A stretch of DNA of 64,000 nucleotides. Origin: Lentisphaerota bacterium. GTDB taxonomy: Bacteria; Verrucomicrobiota; Lentisphaeria; Victivallales; Victivallaceae. Both the position numbers and the translations under genes were made by a program. Each line of letters begins with the position of its first letter. The first letter of the stretch is position 1. Below are positions 1-8,114 of this stretch, piece after piece. The DNA is taken from assembly GCA_015061685.1 (NCBI GenBank), contig SUWD01000002.1, positions 1 to 64,000 of the forward strand, read 5' to 3'. A model generated the notes under the pieces. The model was not told the origin of the DNA. It did not search any database and saw only the letters and a list, made by a program, of their open reading frames with translations.

Positions 1-332
1 CGGCGTCTCTGGCTGATATATTTATCCGGGATAAGATCAAGATACTCCTGACAGGCTGTTTCAAGATTCTCACGGCTTCCGAAGATTTCAATGCCCTGCC
101 GGATTGTTTCCGGGGCAAAAGTATTGATCAAAGCTTGACCATTACGGGTTACTAATGCTTCAAACGCATACTCGGCAATCGCTCTTTTTGTGTAGAATAC
201 CGGTGGTGAAACGAGAGAGTATTCTTTGTCGGACGTTTTCTTGCCATCAGAATCATTTGCCGCAACGACAGTATTCCCGGTCAATGCTGTTAATAACGCC
301 AATACGATAATTTTTTTACCAGTGATTTTCAT
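1..332 (-). CDS. Secreted protein of unknown function, C-terminus cut by window edge
   Basis: This reading frame is open from an ATG preceded by a TACTCC complement (GGAGTA-type ribosome site) to the window edge, giving at least 110 residues. The N-terminus (MKITGKKIIVLALLTAL, then AANDSD) looks like a cleavable signal peptide of about 25 residues, so the product is probably periplasmic or exported. The visible mature part is hydrophilic and has no motif I recognise. It is the last visible gene of a minus-strand run that starts at the phosphatase lipoprotein near 3363, with only a 5-base gap to the preceding gene. Function unknown. Confidence 0.7.
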   Translation of the reverse strand, partial: MKITGKKIIVLALLTALTGNTVVAANDSDGKKTSDKEYSLVSPPVFYTKRAIAEYAFEALVTRNGQALINTFAPETIRQGIEIFGSRENLETACQEYLDLIPDKYISQRR

Positions 333-337
333 ATGTT

Positions 338-793
338 TTACTCCTTGTGAATGATTTCCTGATAAACTTTCAGGACAAATTCCGGTTCTTCATCATCTTC
401 AATATCGTCAGTAAAATTTGCCAGATCCAAGGGATTTCCGGCAGAAGATGCGAGAAAATTCTGTACGATTTCCGCTTCGCTGTCCACAATTTGCAGTTTG
501 CAGTTAAAAGGCAGTTTGTCATGGGCGGCATTGATAAATCCGAAACGCAACGCATTTGCCAACGCGTCAAACCACAGATAATAACGCAGATCCGCGGGAG
601 CATCGGCTTGCTGTTTATCTTTGATCGCAGTCAATAAATCACATATTTGCGGAACAGAAAATTTTTTACTTTCCCGGGCAGAAAGCACCAAATCAAAGCA
701 ATTATTTTCTAATTCCCGATCCAATTCATCCACGCCGGGAGCGAAATATAGTTTGCGGCTTAAATTTTTCTGCAGCCACTTCTCTGTTTTCAT
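338..793 (-). CDS. Hypothetical cytoplasmic protein
   Basis: A 151-residue protein with no signal peptide or membrane segment and an acidic stretch near the C-terminus (DDIEDDEEPEF). I do not recognise the family. I chose the internal ATG rather than the upstream ATG at 808 because it overlaps the stop of the preceding gene in the ATGA arrangement typical of translational coupling. It sits inside the minus-strand envelope cluster, which suggests a soluble partner of the membrane and lipoproteins encoded beside it. That role is inference only. Confidence 0.65.
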   Translation of the reverse strand: MKTEKWLQKNLSRKLYFAPGVDELDRELENNCFDLVLSARESKKFSVPQICDLLTAIKDKQQADAPADLRYYLWFDALANALRFGFINAAHDKLPFNCKLQIVDSEAEIVQNFLASSAGNPLDLANFTDDIEDDEEPEFVLKVYQEIIHKE

Positions 794-1923
794 TTTTCCA
801 CAGTCCATTTCTCTATCTTTTCAAAATTCCCACCCTGCCTTCTGCCGGAATCAAAGCGGCTTTCAAATTCGTAAATATTATCTCCAACTTTTTTCAATAT
901 TACAGCACGGTTTGGTGAAACTTTCAAAGCCTGATCACAAATCAGTTCTTTCGTACTGAAAAATTTTCCTCTGATCACTTCATCACTGTTGTTGAAACTG
1001 TGAAAAGTTTTCAATGATTCTAATCTCATTCCTTTGTGATATGCATTTCCCAGCGCATAGATAAAGCGGTTCTGCGGCAAGTTTTCCCGAATTGCCCACC
1101 CGGAGAGTATTGAAACAGTAAATAAAAGAACTGCCCACGCCAATTTCCAACTGATGAATTTCAAAAGATAGAGCAATGCGCTCAATCCCATTGCGATTCC
1201 AATAAGAAAAGGCAGTCCGAGAAACAGCCAGGGATTGAAACTGCCGCGTGGAATATAAATCAAATCTTGCCAATAAGCAGTTTCATGGTCAAATTCAAAA
1301 CTCCACATTGCGGCGGCAAAAAACAGCACCCACAAAACAGTACCGACAGTAATAAAAAATCTTTTCGGGTGTTCCTGATGCCATTTAGCCAATTTGCGAT
1401 AAATTGCCGGTTTATATCCTTTGTCGAATAACAGAGCAACTTTTTTGTTGACAAAGAAAAAGCAGAAAACAGCCGGAATTGTTATCGGCAGCGAGGTCAG
1501 AATGATAAAATATCCAACAATAAACCAACCTTCCCAGTGCCCGAAAAGTTTTGTAAATATACTGTATTCCGGATAAAAACCATGAAGCATATCTTGCACT
1601 TCATACAATACTCCACAGGGAATCATGGATAGAGTGCATATCATAATCAAGCCCCAAAATGCTCTTTTGCGTGCCTGCCGGATATTCAGCAGATAACAGT
1701 AAAGCCAGCCGGAGTAAAAAACTGCAATAATGGCAAAGTACAAATAAAAATAAAGGTGATGATATATAAACATCCGGACCATTGCTGATATTGGCGGAAC
1801 TCCTGTCAAGCCCACCCAGGCAAATACCAGCACACACCCGGCGACCCACGCCAGAAATCCGGTGGTCAAAGCATAGAACAACGCCAGCTTTCCGGATTTT
1901 AAAATTGTATTATTTTTAGTCAT
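790..1923 (-). CDS. Polytopic inner-membrane protein of unknown function
   Basis: A 377-residue protein with about seven or eight hydrophobic helices in its first 270 residues, followed by a soluble C-terminal domain of about 100 residues (from roughly RENLPQNRFIYALG to the end). No transporter or enzyme signature was recognised. The start was placed at the ATG that overlaps the end of the preceding gene by 8 bases, not at an ATG 18 codons upstream inside that gene. It overlaps both neighbours, so it is probably translationally coupled with them. Confidence 0.7.
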   Translation of the reverse strand: MTKNNTILKSGKLALFYALTTGFLAWVAGCVLVFAWVGLTGVPPISAMVRMFIYHHLYFYLYFAIIAVFYSGWLYCYLLNIRQARKRAFWGLIMICTLSMIPCGVLYEVQDMLHGFYPEYSIFTKLFGHWEGWFIVGYFIILTSLPITIPAVFCFFFVNKKVALLFDKGYKPAIYRKLAKWHQEHPKRFFITVGTVLWVLFFAAAMWSFEFDHETAYWQDLIYIPRGSFNPWLFLGLPFLIGIAMGLSALLYLLKFISWKLAWAVLLFTVSILSGWAIRENLPQNRFIYALGNAYHKGMRLESLKTFHSFNNSDEVIRGKFFSTKELICDQALKVSPNRAVILKKVGDNIYEFESRFDSGRRQGGNFEKIEKWTVEK

Positions 1924-2449
1924 TTTTCTCTTCCTCAAAGCTGAAATTAAACAGCGGCATCCACGGGATAAATGCATTGGGATTATAATTCAGCAAGCCG
2001 ATTTGCAGACCATTTTTGGCATAATTGAAAACGCCGATCTGCAGAATGTTTCCGCCGGAATTGTTATAAATACAATTTGCCGCTCCGATGGATATGCCAT
2101 CGTTGCTTTCCCACGAATTAATTATTCCGAGCGAGATACCATTATTTTTTACTCCGAAAGAATAAATACCGGCAGTAACTCCGAAATTTTCATTTTGCAG
2201 AAAAATTATTCCACTGCTTATTCCATATACTTTGTCAGCAAATCCGACCAATCCCGGAGAAACAGCAAGACCGTACACATCCGTTCTGGGCGAACAAAGA
2301 TGTACCGGCCAAACAGAAATTTGGATCGGAGTCCATTTCGTGTCTTTAATCAATACTGCAGCAGCGATCCATTCGTTGCCGTGGGCAAACAAGTTGGAAG
2401 AAAAAACACCCAATACCGTCAACAGGAAAAACTTTTTCAGCATGATCAT
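1916..2449 (-). CDS. Secreted repeat protein resembling the LA_2272 surface-repeat family
   Basis: A 177-residue protein with a signal peptide (MIMLKKFFLLTVLGVFSSNLFA) and then short repeats of the form G-hydrophobic-x-hydrophobic-G-x-x-N (GISLGIIN, GISIGAAN, LQIGVFN, LQIGLLN). This pattern resembles the LA_2272 surface-repeat proteins and probably folds as a beta-rich solenoid. The end, NAFIPWMPLFNFS, is almost the same as the end of the paralogue at 3469-4050. It starts with an ATGA overlap on the phosphatase lipoprotein gene. An outer-membrane or periplasmic location is inferred. Confidence 0.7.
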   Translation of the reverse strand: MIMLKKFFLLTVLGVFSSNLFAHGNEWIAAAVLIKDTKWTPIQISVWPVHLCSPRTDVYGLAVSPGLVGFADKVYGISSGIIFLQNENFGVTAGIYSFGVKNNGISLGIINSWESNDGISIGAANCIYNNSGGNILQIGVFNYAKNGLQIGLLNYNPNAFIPWMPLFNFSFEEEKND

Positions 2450-3363
2450 TTCTCATTATTTAAGATGGCTGCCCTGATTTTCTGCCAATCGGCTTTGCGG
2501 AGCAGTTCCGGAATATTGGTGTAAATATTCCGGTGATGACCATATTCCGGTTTCATCAATTCAGAAATGGCCTCTTCAACGTTCCAATTTTCAAAAACTA
2601 TGCGGTATGCGGCAACGGCACAACCGGTGCGGTCGCTGCCGTGCCAGCAGTGGATCAACAGCGGCTTTGGGGCATCACGGATGACGGTCAGAATTTTATA
2701 GAGATCATCTTCAGAAATATTTCCGGTATCAAGAGGTATTTCATACAAAGCAACAGCAGTTTTCCATTTTTTATTGACGGCATCGATCTCGTCTTTATCG
2801 CTGTTGTTTTCCCGCAGATTCAGCACACTGCGTATTTCATTGAACGTATAGAGTGATTCAAATTCATCCTCATCCGGCTGACCGGAACGGTAAAGATTTT
2901 CATTGACCTTATGAAAGTTTTTCGGGAATTGGGGATAGGGTGATTCTCCGGCGTGACCATATCTACCGTAGTGATAAGTTGATTGCAGCTGTTTGACAAC
3001 CCGCCCGTCCTTGAACTCCAATATCCAGAAATACCATTTTGCCAACATACCGTTCCAGCCCAACAAAGGATAACTTTGCGGAAAGAAATCACAGCGCCAT
3101 TCATTTGCAGACATCACAGGAGAGTTTTTTGAGACTTCCCCGCTATTATTAAACCAGTAAGGTGTTGCTACACCGATAACGGATATTTCTATGGCAAAAC
3201 GATTTTTGCTCCAACGGCTGCGTTCTGCGTATCTTTCCAGATGTGCCGCAACTTCGGCTTTGGTCATGCCGATATAATTCCGTTCCGGCGGGATTCCGAT
3301 ACATCCGGCAAGCAAAACGATCATCATACCGCACAATAAACTGCAGATCCAGATTTTTTTCAT
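2446..3363 (-). CDS. Lipoprotein with a C-terminal tyrosine/dual-specificity phosphatase domain
   Basis: A 305-residue protein. The N-terminus (MKKIWICSLLCGMMIVLLAGC) ends in a lipobox (LLAGC), so it is a predicted lipoprotein. Residues 16-140 are an uncharacterised N-terminal domain. The C-terminal half carries the catalytic P-loop HCWHGSDRTG, a CX5R cysteine-phosphatase signature, preceded by SGQPDEDEF, which is typical of the DSP/DUF442-like branch. The start follows AAAGGAGT by 4 bases; a start 7 codons upstream would have no ribosome site. It heads a probable operon of at least five overlapping or closely spaced genes. An exported cysteine phosphatase could act on phospho-lipids, inositol phosphates or proteins in the envelope; the substrate is unknown. 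Confidence 0.85.
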   Translation of the reverse strand: MKKIWICSLLCGMMIVLLAGCIGIPPERNYIGMTKAEVAAHLERYAERSRWSKNRFAIEISVIGVATPYWFNNSGEVSKNSPVMSANEWRCDFFPQSYPLLGWNGMLAKWYFWILEFKDGRVVKQLQSTYHYGRYGHAGESPYPQFPKNFHKVNENLYRSGQPDEDEFESLYTFNEIRSVLNLRENNSDKDEIDAVNKKWKTAVALYEIPLDTGNISEDDLYKILTVIRDAPKPLLIHCWHGSDRTGCAVAAYRIVFENWNVEEAISELMKPEYGHHRNIYTNIPELLRKADWQKIRAAILNNEK

Positions 3364-3402
3364 ACGGACTCCTTTCATGTTCAAATCAACCGTTTCTATT
3401 GT

Positions 3403-3431
3403 AATATACTGTCTTTCGCAGGCGTTTGCAA
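3403..3431 (-). promoter_or_regulatory. Sigma70-type promoter of the phosphatase lipoprotein operon
   Basis: On the minus strand TTGCAA is followed by exactly 17 bases and then TATATT, about 40 bases upstream of the phosphatase start. It matches the promoter form seen at most operon heads in this window. Confidence 0.65.
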
Positions 3432-3468
3432 CTGCGGAAGTGTGCTATTCATCGCCTTGGCTGTTTTA

Positions 3469-4050
3469 TTAGTGCCAGGAAAAATTAAATAACGGCATCC
3501 ATTTGATAAGGGCATTTTCATTGTAATTCAATAATCCGATCTGCACTCCATCGTTTGAGGTCGTATTAAAAATTCCGATTTGCAGAACGTTATCTATATA
3601 AGTGTGACCATTCAAAAAGCCGACTTGCAGGTAATCAAAGAAATCGATTCCAAGCAATTGATATTTGGCAAATTTTCCGGAAATATTGGTAATGCCGATT
3701 TTTATGCCGTAATTTTTATTGACATCGGTACAATTTTCAAGTAAACCGATCATCAAACCGTAATTGCGGTCAGTAAGCGATGCTGCGGAAAGTTGAATGC
3801 CGTAATTGTTTTCCAATCTTGTCATACCGCCAAGAGAAATGATGGAGGCTTGTTGTTGTATTCCCGCAAGTCCGATAGAGAATAACGCAACCGAATCAGC
3901 ATCAAATAAATTTGCCGATTCAAAAATACCAACTCCAACTTGTACCGGGGCAAATTTCCATCCGGAAATCACACCTTTGCTGTCAAACTCCCCGGCAAAT
4001 GCAGAGGAAACGACCACCGCCGACAATATTATCAACAATAGTTTTTTCAT
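3469..4050 (-). CDS. Secreted repeat protein, paralogue of the gene at 1916-2449
   Basis: A 193-residue protein with a clear signal peptide (MKKLLLIILSAVVVSSAFAG) and G-hydrophobic-x-hydrophobic-G-x-x-N repeats (YGLMIGLLEN, YGIKIGITN, LQVGFLN, LQIGIFN, VQIGLLN). The C-terminal block NALIKWMPLFNFSWH matches the other copy almost residue for residue, so the two arose by duplication around the phosphatase gene. The family resembles LA_2272 surface-repeat proteins of unknown function. It has its own promoter and AGGAAA ribosome site, so it can be expressed separately from the phosphatase operon. Confidence 0.75.
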   Translation of the reverse strand: MKKLLLIILSAVVVSSAFAGEFDSKGVISGWKFAPVQVGVGIFESANLFDADSVALFSIGLAGIQQQASIISLGGMTRLENNYGIQLSAASLTDRNYGLMIGLLENCTDVNKNYGIKIGITNISGKFAKYQLLGIDFFDYLQVGFLNGHTYIDNVLQIGIFNTTSNDGVQIGLLNYNENALIKWMPLFNFSWH

Positions 4051-4088
4051 TATCTTTTCCTGATATGAGAATCTGTCTTATCAGACAT

Positions 4089-4117
4089 AATATACGTGCC
4101 GCTGAATTTAATTTCAA
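4089..4117 (-). promoter_or_regulatory. Promoter of the secreted repeat protein gene
   Basis: The minus strand reads TTGAAA, 17 bases, TATATT, with the -10 about 40 bases before the start codon. Confidence 0.65.
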
Positions 4118-4201
4118 GCCGGGTTTTTTTCAGGGATATGGAATTTATTCTTTGATCGCGGATAATATTTTTTTGTTAAAGGAGTTTTGAAATTTCCTCA
4201 T

Positions 4202-4229
4202 TTGAAAAAACTTTTTCCAATGCTATATT
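4202..4229 (+). promoter_or_regulatory. Promoter of the radical-SAM operon
   Basis: TTGAAA, 16 bases, TATATT. The -10 ends 47 bases before the chosen start codon of the first radical-SAM gene. Confidence 0.6.
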
Positions 4230-4276
4230 AACGGTGTCGTGTTCAGTTGTGTCGATTCTATACAACGGAGAAAAAA

Positions 4277-5179
4277 ATGAAGCTGTCCACCTTTGCATAT
4301 TTTGCCATATACGGTATAAAAACGATTCTGTCCCGGAGCAGGAAACCTGTCCTCGGAACCGTGATCCTTACCGATAAATGCAATTTGAGATGCAAACATT
4401 GTTCCGTTAACAACATCACCGCTGTTATTCATCCTTATCCGCAGATACGCCGGGAAATGCAAACTCTCTACGATATGGGATGCCGGATCCTTTTTTTCTG
4501 CGGCGGAGAAACTTTTTTATGGCATGACAGTGGAAAAACTCTCCGGGATTTGGTCATCGAAGCAAAACAAATGGGATTTCTTATTGTCAATGTGGTTACT
4601 AATGGGACATTGAGTCTGGATTTGCCGGAAGCGGATCTTATTCTGCTTTCTCTGGACGGTGACCGGGAGAAGCACAATTTGATCCGGGGAGATACTTATG
4701 ATACGATCATTGCCAATATCCGCCGGGCGACTGCAGGAAATATTGTTCTTTATATGGCAATAAACAAGTTGAATATGTCTGCAATTTCTGATGTTATAAA
4801 GAGAGCTGAAACTGAACATAATGTCAGGGCAGTATCATTCAATTTTCACACTCCATATCCGGATACGGCAGACTTGATGCTTTCCCGTAATGAGAAAAAG
4901 CAGTGTGCCGCAGTAATAAAGCAGGCTATTGAAAATGGTTCTCCGGTATTCAATTTGAAAAGTGCTTTGCCGTACCTGATAAATAATACATTCCCTGTTC
5001 CGTGTCATCAATGCGTGGTTATTGAAAACGGTAAAATAAGCACTTGCGGCAGATGTATTGAAATACCCGGTTTGTGTGAACAGTGCGGATATTTTTTCGT
5101 CGCAGAATATACCTTGCTTTTCCGGGGAAATCTGCGGATAATGTTTGACATGCTTAAAACTTATTTGAGGTATATTTGA
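4277..5179 (+). CDS. Radical SAM protein with C-terminal cysteine cluster
   Basis: A 300-residue radical SAM enzyme. The cluster-binding motif CNLRCKHC gives C35, C39 and C42, followed by the CGGE motif and LILLSLDGD typical of the fold. The C-terminal region holds six more cysteines (CHQC, CGRC, CEQC), which suggests a SPASM/twitch-like auxiliary iron-sulfur site or a metal knot. The N-terminal sequence resembles HpnH-type and peptide-modifying enzymes, but the substrate cannot be read from it. GGAG 7 bases before this ATG decides the start; an ATG ten codons upstream lacks a site. The stop overlaps the start of the next gene (TGATG), so the two are likely co-translated. Confidence 0.8.
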   Translation: MKLSTFAYFAIYGIKTILSRSRKPVLGTVILTDKCNLRCKHCSVNNITAVIHPYPQIRREMQTLYDMGCRILFFCGGETFLWHDSGKTLRDLVIEAKQMGFLIVNVVTNGTLSLDLPEADLILLSLDGDREKHNLIRGDTYDTIIANIRRATAGNIVLYMAINKLNMSAISDVIKRAETEHNVRAVSFNFHTPYPDTADLMLSRNEKKQCAAVIKQAIENGSPVFNLKSALPYLINNTFPVPCHQCVVIENGKISTCGRCIEIPGLCEQCGYFFVAEYTLLFRGNLRIMFDMLKTYLRYI

Positions 5180-6435
5180 TGGGGATAATCACTTCTGCAA
5201 CCAGAATGTATCTTACCCGTTCTTTCAAACCATTTACTTTTTTGCCGGATAATGGCGTCGAAATACCGGAAATTTCAAAAGTGGAGCATCCGGGATTGTA
5301 TGTGCATATTCCATTTTGCCGGACTTTGTGCAATTTCTGCCCATATTGTAAAGTCGCATTCGACCGCTCCTTATGTGACACTTATATTGAAGCTTTGAAA
5401 CGGGAAATAGAGTTGTTTTCAAGAAGTGTTGAAACTCCCAAAGAGGTTTCTTCGCTTTATTTTGGCGGCGGTTCACCGGCTCTGGCGGCAGACCGCATTG
5501 GTGAGATCATCGGAAAGCTGAAGGAATATTACCGTATTACAGACGGTATCGGGGTGGAACTGCACCCTCTTGATGTCAATGAAATAACTTTGAAACGACT
5601 CAAAGATGCCGGAGTCAGCCGGATCTGTATCGGGATACAATCTTTTCAGAAGAAATTTCAAAATCTTCTGGGAAGGGGGGATTTGGATATTACGGGGATG
5701 AAACGGATTTTAGAAGCGGCAGATTTTGAAACAGTGTCCATGGATTTTATTTTCGCACTGCCGGGACAGCGTGCAGATGATTTGAAAAAAGATATTCAAA
5801 TCGCTTTTGATTGCGGTGCAAATCATGTGGCAGTTTATCCGTTTATAGATTTTTCTTTTACCCCAACTCCGCTTAAAGCGATGGAAAGGCGGAAAAAAAG
5901 AAAGCTGCTGGATGAAATTACTGAATTTTTCCGGCAGGAAGGATGTTTCCGGGATTCGATCTGGACATTCGCGAAGAAGAAAACCAATAAATATTCTTCT
6001 ATGACCCGGGACAATTTTATCGGTTTCGGCTGCTCGGCGACGACTTTACTTAAAGACCAATTCCGGATCAATACATTTTCAGTAAAAGATTATTGCCGGA
6101 GAATAACAGATGGTTTACTGCCGACAGCTTTACGCTGTGATTTCCAGTTGCGTCAGAGGATGATCTATTGGCTTTTCTGGCGGGCATATACAATGCAGGT
6201 GGTTGTTGATGATTTCGAAAAGTGTTTCGGGGTGCCGCTGAAAAAAGTTTTCGGTATGGAAGTGGCTCTTGCCCGGATCGCCGGATTGATAACGGAAAAA
6301 GACGGCATTATCCATTTGACGGACAAGGGGGCATTTTATTTTCATTATTACGAGGGGTTTTATACTCTTGCGTATATTGATAAAATGTGGGGGCTTTTGC
6401 GGAATAATGCTTTCCCGTCGGGCATGAAGCTCTAA
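5179..6435 (+). CDS. HemN/HemW-like radical SAM protein
   Basis: A 418-residue protein of the coproporphyrinogen oxidase-like radical SAM family. YVHIPFCRTLCNFC carries the CX3CX2C cluster motif (C47, C51, C54), with an extra cysteine at C57. FGGGSPAL and IGIQSF are the usual HemN/HemW motifs. The C-terminus (about 320-418) looks like a winged-helix HemN_C-type domain. No other haem genes are near, so haem synthesis is not implied; HemW-like proteins also act as haem chaperones, and many relatives are uncharacterised. It starts with a TGATG overlap on the first radical SAM gene; a TTG one codon earlier is less likely. Confidence 0.78.
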   Translation: MGIITSATRMYLTRSFKPFTFLPDNGVEIPEISKVEHPGLYVHIPFCRTLCNFCPYCKVAFDRSLCDTYIEALKREIELFSRSVETPKEVSSLYFGGGSPALAADRIGEIIGKLKEYYRITDGIGVELHPLDVNEITLKRLKDAGVSRICIGIQSFQKKFQNLLGRGDLDITGMKRILEAADFETVSMDFIFALPGQRADDLKKDIQIAFDCGANHVAVYPFIDFSFTPTPLKAMERRKKRKLLDEITEFFRQEGCFRDSIWTFAKKKTNKYSSMTRDNFIGFGCSATTLLKDQFRINTFSVKDYCRRITDGLLPTALRCDFQLRQRMIYWLFWRAYTMQVVVDDFEKCFGVPLKKVFGMEVALARIAGLITEKDGIIHLTDKGAFYFHYYEGFYTLAYIDKMWGLLRNNAFPSGMKL

Positions 6436-6450
6436 CCGGATCCGCAGAGA

Positions 6451-6494
6451 TAAAAAACATCTTGCCAATGCCGTGAAAGGCATTTTGCAAGATG
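6451..6494 (-). terminator. Intrinsic terminator of the M20 amidohydrolase gene
   Basis: The inverted repeat CATCTTGC/GCAAGATG plus AATGCC/GGCATT forms a long stem. On the minus strand it is followed by a TTTTTT run. It lies 30 bases beyond the stop of the amidohydrolase and can also close the radical-SAM operon that converges on it. Confidence 0.8.
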
Positions 6495-6523
6495 AGTGGT
6501 CGCCGGATGACGGGGGAGGGAAC

Positions 6524-7885
6524 TTATAATGGCGGCATCACATCAGCCGGCATGGCAGGCTCATAAATGCCCCCTGTTTTTGCGAAGTGTTCTTTTTTAG
6601 CTTGCTCCAGAATTTCCGGATTTTCAAAGAGCTGTACTGCGGCAAGGGCGAATGCTTTACCGGCATAGAGCATCGATTTGCGGGCAAAACCATTTTTTCC
6701 TTGAGCGACGGTCTGCCAGCTGTGACTGCCGGTGCCGGGGATCCAACAGCCGACATGCATTTGTACTGTCGGGCAATTCCAGCTGACATCTCCGGTATCG
6801 GTTGAGCCGAAGTGCGGAGCTATCACATCCGGTATCGGCAGCAATTCGGTGGCATAAAGCGGTTGTTTTTCATCCCGGTTTATCAGGGTTTTGACCATTT
6901 TTTTCGCAAATTCGATATCTTTTTCATCAGGCTGGGGCAGGGGTATGGCTGCCATCGCCTGATAGAGATTTTTCTGCAGGGCAGGGATGGTTATCAGGTT
7001 TGAACTTGCCGAAAGAAATTCGCTGGTAAAGGTCGTTTCGGTGGCAATCGCTGCACCTTCAGCACATTTATGGACACGTTTACGCAGGGAATCAAGGTCG
7101 GCATTGTCTTTTGCCCGTATCATGTACAGCACTTCTGCATGGGGCTGAACCACATTGGGGGCGTTGCCGCCGGCATCGGTGATAGCGTAATGAACCCGGT
7201 TGTCGTATGGAATGTGTTCCCGGAGGAAGTTCACGGCGACATTCATCAATTCAACAGCATCCAAAGCACTGCGTCCCATGTGCGGTTTGGCTCCTGCATG
7301 AGCAGCGATACCGTCAAAGCGGTATAATATATTGCAGTAGGCAAGTGACGGACGGGTACGGACAGCCCACATTGATTCAGGGTGTCCTCCCATTGCGGCA
7401 TCAAGACTCTTGAATGCACCGCTTCTCGCCATGAAAACTTTACCGCTGCCGCCCTCTTCGGCAGGGCAGCCCAGGACTTTTACTGTACCTGATTTACCGG
7501 ATTTTTTCAGATAACTTTGGACCGCCAGAGCTGCGGCTACGGCGTTGGCGGCATATATGTGGTGACCGCAGGCATGACCATGAGTACGCTCCGGATCTTT
7601 CTTCTGTTCGGTGATCTGTGCGATCTGGCTCAAATCGGAGATGGCATCAAATTCAGCGATGAATCCGATTTCAGGATGTCCGGAACCGTATGAAGCAATA
7701 AAGGCAGTTGGCAATCCGCCGACATTTTCTTCGATTTCAAAATCGTTTTCTTTGAGATATGAGGTGAGGGCAGCGGCGGATTTATACTCTTTGAATGCCA
7801 CTTCTGCATATTCCCAGATGGTATCAGCAAGTTTTATAAGCTCATCCTGCTTCCGGTCGATCGTTGATAAAAACTCCATGTCCAT
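6524..7885 (-). CDS. M20 family amidohydrolase, AbgB-like
   Basis: A 453-residue peptidase M20/M20D family enzyme. Metal-binding features are visible: GHACGHH (about residues 102-108) and CPAEEGGSGK for the catalytic and metal-binding glutamates. The dimerisation domain includes GIAAHAGAKPHMGRSALDAV. Length and motifs fit AbgB-type p-aminobenzoyl-glutamate hydrolase subunits, which cleave amide bonds of acyl amino acids, and related aminoacylases. No AbgA partner is adjacent. AAAGGA lies 6 bases before the ATG. It is transcribed alone from its own promoter with its own terminator. The family is certain, the substrate is not. Confidence 0.85.
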   Translation of the reverse strand: MDMEFLSTIDRKQDELIKLADTIWEYAEVAFKEYKSAAALTSYLKENDFEIEENVGGLPTAFIASYGSGHPEIGFIAEFDAISDLSQIAQITEQKKDPERTHGHACGHHIYAANAVAAALAVQSYLKKSGKSGTVKVLGCPAEEGGSGKVFMARSGAFKSLDAAMGGHPESMWAVRTRPSLAYCNILYRFDGIAAHAGAKPHMGRSALDAVELMNVAVNFLREHIPYDNRVHYAITDAGGNAPNVVQPHAEVLYMIRAKDNADLDSLRKRVHKCAEGAAIATETTFTSEFLSASSNLITIPALQKNLYQAMAAIPLPQPDEKDIEFAKKMVKTLINRDEKQPLYATELLPIPDVIAPHFGSTDTGDVSWNCPTVQMHVGCWIPGTGSHSWQTVAQGKNGFARKSMLYAGKAFALAAVQLFENPEILEQAKKEHFAKTGGIYEPAMPADVMPPL

Positions 7886-7925
7886 AAAAAATCCTTTGAC
7901 TTGATATTATTCTGGTGATGCGGTT

Positions 7926-7954
7926 AATTTACTGCTCCGAAACAGTTAAAGCAA
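7926..7954 (-). promoter_or_regulatory. Candidate promoter of the M20 amidohydrolase
   Basis: The minus strand has TTGCTT, 17 bases, TAAATT about 40 bases before the start. It is weaker than the usual TATATT form here. Confidence 0.4.
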
Positions 7955-8033
7955 GTTGAAAAAAGCAAAAACTTTGATTTTTTTGCAAATAGTCGTTTTG
8001 ATTTACAAACTTACGAAAAAGTTTGTTTTTTGC

Positions 8034-8061
8034 TTGTAATTCAGCAAAGGTGAACTATATT
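8034..8061 (+). promoter_or_regulatory. Promoter of the ornithine cyclodeaminase-family gene
   Basis: TTGTAA, 16 bases, TATATT, ending 53 bases before the start codon. Confidence 0.55.
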
Positions 8062-8114
8062 TATAGAATAGTTTCTCCAAAAATATCTATAAAAGCAGAA
8101 AAAAGGAAAATATC

